A DNA stretch of 64,000 bases from Lachnospiraceae bacterium (lineage in GTDB: Bacteria > Bacillota > Clostridia > Lachnospirales > Lachnospiraceae), in contig AP025576.1 in the NCBI GenBank assembly GCA_022845955.1, forward strand, positions 3,968,001 to 4,032,000, in the 5' to 3' direction. Positions within the stretch are counted from its first letter, which is position 1. Each line of letters begins with the position of its first letter. Position numbers and translations under genes: made by a program. Below, one piece after another: positions 61,453-64,000 of the stretch. The notes under the pieces are model-generated. The model was not told the DNA's origin, did not search any database, and worked only from the letters and a program-made list of their open reading frames with translations.

Positions 61453-63192
61453 TCATCCCTCTTCCCGAATCTTACCTCTTGCATCCCTCCACTCCTCCAG
61501 CAGCTGTTCTATCGACTGCTGCCGCTTATCGCGTTCCTTGCTGACTGCTTTTTGTGCCACAAGGAATAATTCTTTGCTTTCTGTCCATCCTTCCATACCC
61601 TTATCCCGGTCATTGCCGAACAACGCAAACGCAGACGCACCCATGGCATAAACATTGGTAATTTCATCTATGGCCGCTCCGAGCTGATATTCTTCCGGGG
61701 ACATAAAACGTGAACTGCCCCACAATCTTCCCATTTGATTCCGATAGGGAGCTTTCGCGTAAAAATCCACATCACAGATTATAGTCTTATGATTGCCGAA
61801 GTCATACATAATGCTGCCATCATAAAAATCAATAGCCACATATCCCTTCTTTGCTGCATGAATATGAAATGTAAGAATATCCTCGAAAACCTGATGCCTG
61901 GTTTCCCTTGTCATCTTTAAAAACGTTTCCCGGGAACGCGGATACATCGGATGCATACACTCCGCTTCAGCCCATTCGAATATCATGGCAAACCCGCCGC
62001 CGATTTCTTCGGATGCAACCAGCGTGATAAGGTTCGGATGTGCCAAGTCCCGATAAACGGGTACGGTACGTTTCAGGTTTGCAACCGCCTCCCCGCTGCT
62101 TATACAAGCCCTGTCTGTCGGTGCACCTGCAAATTTAATAAAATACTTACGTCTGCCGTCTGTTACGCCAAAACAAATGTTACCTGAATCCTGGTTATCA
62201 TAAACCTTGAAAACCCTGCCGTATTTGCTAAGAAAGGAAAAATCAAACGGGGCCTTGAGTTTAAAGGGAACACCGTCCGTGTATTGGATATAAAAATCCT
62301 TGAGATACCATTTTCTTAAAGGGGAGCGCCCTTCTTTCAGACACCGGGCGTTTTCTTCATTCCAACGCAGCGTTTCCGGCAGTTCAGCAGGATTATGATA
62401 TTTCACCCACACTATGGATGTGAGCGCGGCGGTAACAATATAGCAGGTTAACGTCTCCCAAAACAACAGCGGCGGTTCCCCGCCAAAATAGCCGCGGACA
62501 AGTCCGGTAGAAAAACAGGCATTGTCATTTTCTCCGAAGGTCTTAAAATCATACCATGGATCGCCGTAATTCCCAAATCCCTCATCAAGCAGATCAACTA
62601 CATAAATTTCACCGTCGGTACCAACCAATAAATTACCTTCATGATAATCCCCGTGCAGAAAGCATTGCGGACGGTCGTGCAATAAAGCCCGGTTACGTTC
62701 CAGATATTCCAGGACAACATCACTGTCCTTAAATGTAATTCCGCTGGCACGATAGGCTTCTATTCTTTCCTCTATTACCGCAAAGTAACGTTGTTCCCAG
62801 TCTGCGGAGTCAGCAGGCGCAGCCAGCCTGTGGACCAAACGCAAAATCTTCCCTGCCTTCAGGCCCAGGTCATACTGCTCCGCCGCGGACATAAGAGGCA
62901 TGGCTTCTTCGGCGTCCGCCCCGTCAATCCACGCCGACAGGGAATAGCAGATTTTTCCTGCATCAAACGTCCCAAACGCAAGCGGCTGCGGTACAGGAAC
63001 CCCCGAGTCGTATAGTCTCTCCATCCGGCGGTACTCCGCCCTTTTGTTCTCAATCCCGGAAATATCTGAAATACGCAGGAACATACGAGTTCCGTCCTCT
63101 GCGGTCACACAGTATTTCTTATCTTCCGACCAGCCTTTAGTAATTGATTCTACTTTAGAAAATCCTTCCAGACCTTTCCATGTAATCCCCAT
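61453..63192 (-). CDS. Double-kinase fusion: APH-like domain plus Ser/Thr-kinase-like domain
   Basis: 579 residues from the ATG at 63192 (GGAGG 8 bases upstream; an ATG at 63198 is too close to it). N-terminal half (1-295): aminoglycoside phosphotransferase/choline-kinase-like fold, with catalytic-loop HGDYHEGN at 180-187 and VVDLLDEG at about 198-205. C-terminal half (310-579): protein-kinase-like, with Lys353 in YFIKFAG, a catalytic-loop-like VAIDFYDGSIMYD (452-464), a DVDFY in place of DFG (474-478), the APE-type SRFMSPEE (about 494-501) and DEITNVYAMGA. The HRD His and the usual catalytic Asn differ (AID, Ser), yet the Asp residues are kept. Each half resembles stand-alone proteins of Firmicutes. 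Substrates unknown. Confidence 0.8.
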   Translation of the reverse strand: MGITWKGLEGFSKVESITKGWSEDKKYCVTAEDGTRMFLRISDISGIENKRAEYRRMERLYDSGVPVPQPLAFGTFDAGKICYSLSAWIDGADAEEAMPLMSAAEQYDLGLKAGKILRLVHRLAAPADSADWEQRYFAVIEERIEAYRASGITFKDSDVVLEYLERNRALLHDRPQCFLHGDYHEGNLLVGTDGEIYVVDLLDEGFGNYGDPWYDFKTFGENDNACFSTGLVRGYFGGEPPLLFWETLTCYIVTAALTSIVWVKYHNPAELPETLRWNEENARCLKEGRSPLRKWYLKDFYIQYTDGVPFKLKAPFDFSFLSKYGRVFKVYDNQDSGNICFGVTDGRRKYFIKFAGAPTDRACISSGEAVANLKRTVPVYRDLAHPNLITLVASEEIGGGFAMIFEWAEAECMHPMYPRSRETFLKMTRETRHQVFEDILTFHIHAAKKGYVAIDFYDGSIMYDFGNHKTIICDVDFYAKAPYRNQMGRLWGSSRFMSPEEYQLGAAIDEITNVYAMGASAFALFGNDRDKGMEGWTESKELFLVAQKAVSKERDKRQQSIEQLLEEWRDARGKIREEG

Positions 63193-63275
63193 CTCCATCT
63201 CCTCCCGGTTACCGCTCCGATTTAAAACAGGGACCGGCGCCTGTTCACCAGGCTGTCCGGCCCCGGAAGTTCTGA

Positions 63276-64000
63276 TTATATAGCAAAATCAAACAGGCTG
63301 ATCTGGTTGGATTCCGGCAAATCTCCCAAAAGCTTCAGATCATCCATCAAATCCACCACCGTCTTGGAAACCTTCGTGCGCTGCCGGAAATCATCCTTGG
63401 AAAGGAAGGGGCCGTCTTTTGCCGCTTCCACAATGGCATCCGCCGCTTTTTCACCCAGACCGTCTATACTGTTCAGCGAAGGCATGATTTTGTCGTCCAC
63501 CACCTGAAAGCTCCGGGACTGTGCCGAGAAAATATCTATGGGCACAAATTCGAAGCCTCTTGCATACATTTCCTGTACCACCTTCATATCCCTTGCCGCA
63601 TCCTGTTCCTTTTTGGAAAGTACGTCACTACGCCTTTTATAGTCCGCCATAACCTGTTCCAGATGCTTCTGTCCCTGGCACATGAGTTCATAGGAAAACG
63701 CGGATGCACGGATACTGAAAAACGCCGCATAATAGGCAAGCGGATAATTCACCTTACAATAGGCAATACGCCAGGCCATCATAACATATGCCGCAGCGTG
63801 GGCCTTCGGGAACATGTATTTAATCTTCTTACAGGACCAGATATACCAGTCCGGCACATCAGCCGCCAGCATGGCCTCTTCCATTTCCGGCTTCAGGCCC
63901 TTTCCTTTCCGCACACTTTCCATGATAGTGAAGGCAAGGCTGCTTTCCACACCCATCTCAATGAGATAGAGCATGATATCATCCCTGGTGCAGATTGCGG
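63276..64000 (-). CDS. polC: DNA polymerase III alpha subunit PolC (C-terminal part; gene runs off the window end)
   Basis: The last 241 codons and stop of the Gram-positive replicative polymerase. CTRDDIMLYLIEMG at the window edge, then FPKAHAAAYVMMAWRIAYCKVNYPLAYYAAFFSIRA, and the C-terminal helix-hairpin-helix region (GLGEKAADAIVEAA) are PolC signatures; the C-terminus LPESNQISLFDF is typical. The polymerase and exonuclease active sites lie outside the window. Confidence 0.95.
   Translation of the reverse strand, partial: AICTRDDIMLYLIEMGVESSLAFTIMESVRKGKGLKPEMEEAMLAADVPDWYIWSCKKIKYMFPKAHAAAYVMMAWRIAYCKVNYPLAYYAAFFSIRASAFSYELMCQGQKHLEQVMADYKRRSDVLSKKEQDAARDMKVVQEMYARGFEFVPIDIFSAQSRSFQVVDDKIMPSLNSIDGLGEKAADAIVEAAKDGPFLSKDDFRQRTKVSKTVVDLMDDLKLLGDLPESNQISLFDFAI

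Noticed and set aside
61453..63192. Aminoglycoside resistance gene
   Set aside because: Only the fold is APH-like. Such domains occur in many kinases of unknown substrate, and there is no mobile element or resistance context.

Overview
The window looks like chromosome of a spore-forming Lachnospiraceae/Lachnospirales bacterium (Bacillota). The evidence is the gene content and order (spoIVB next to a spo0A-type gene, a complete spoIIIAA-AH operon, cinA near recA, rimP-nusA-ylxR-ylxQ-infB-rbfA-nrnA-truB-ribF, rpsO-pnp, nusB-xseAB-ispA-dxs-tlyA-nadK-argR-recN), strong GGAGG ribosome sites, and proteins of clostridial type. Base composition looks near-balanced by eye (not computed). Almost every gene lies on the minus strand. 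I see no insertion sequence, prophage, CRISPR array or rRNA operon; there is one tRNA.

Layout. 1-7.8 kb: recA (cut by the window edge) with an SOS-type promoter, a zinc-ribbon membrane protein with YGPQN repeats, cinA, pgsA and rimO, then after a terminator rpoZ-gmk-remA-yicC. 7.9-11.4 kb: a plus-strand island with a TraX-like membrane protein, rqcH and a GNAT acetyltransferase. 11.4-15.1 kb: two small coat-like proteins, a DUF3298 lipoprotein, glgA and a Spo0A-type regulator without a working receiver domain. 15.4-26.3 kb: spoIVB, then the long isoprenoid/DNA-repair operon ending in recN. 26.3-30.5 kb: a membrane-anchored transglutaminase-like protein, prfC and deoB. 30.9-36.1 kb: spoIIIA operon. 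36.4-40.3 kb: rpsO, pnp and an SH3/NlpC-P60 wall hydrolase. 40.5-51.1 kb: a Na/Pi cotransporter, then the translation operon from rimP to ribF. 51.4-57.6 kb: a sodium symporter, a heterodimeric ABC exporter with a MarR regulator, and a small Cys-containing protein. 57.6-64 kb: tRNA-Glu, a GH5 and GH31 glycosidase pair, a double-kinase fusion protein, and the 3' end of polC.

The coding content is mostly conserved housekeeping. The most interesting signals are in regulation and in a few altered proteins. These are: (i) a Spo0A with residues 1-33 of the receiver still alignable but the rest deleted, below a G-run-rich spacer; (ii) two intergenic multi-hairpin elements (about 10.54 and 30.6 kb) that share parts and topology and look like one repeat family; (iii) 11-bp-periodic TGTWAH-type boxes at the NlpC/P60 gene and the phosphate transporter (WalR/PhoP-like); (iv) a 28-bp dyad over the -10 box of the ABC-ABC-MarR operon; (v) paired direct repeats 21 bp apart in front of the glycosidase operon; (vi) a fusion of an aminoglycoside-phosphotransferase-like domain to a Ser/Thr-kinase-like domain. 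All family names rest on motif recognition; no database search was possible.
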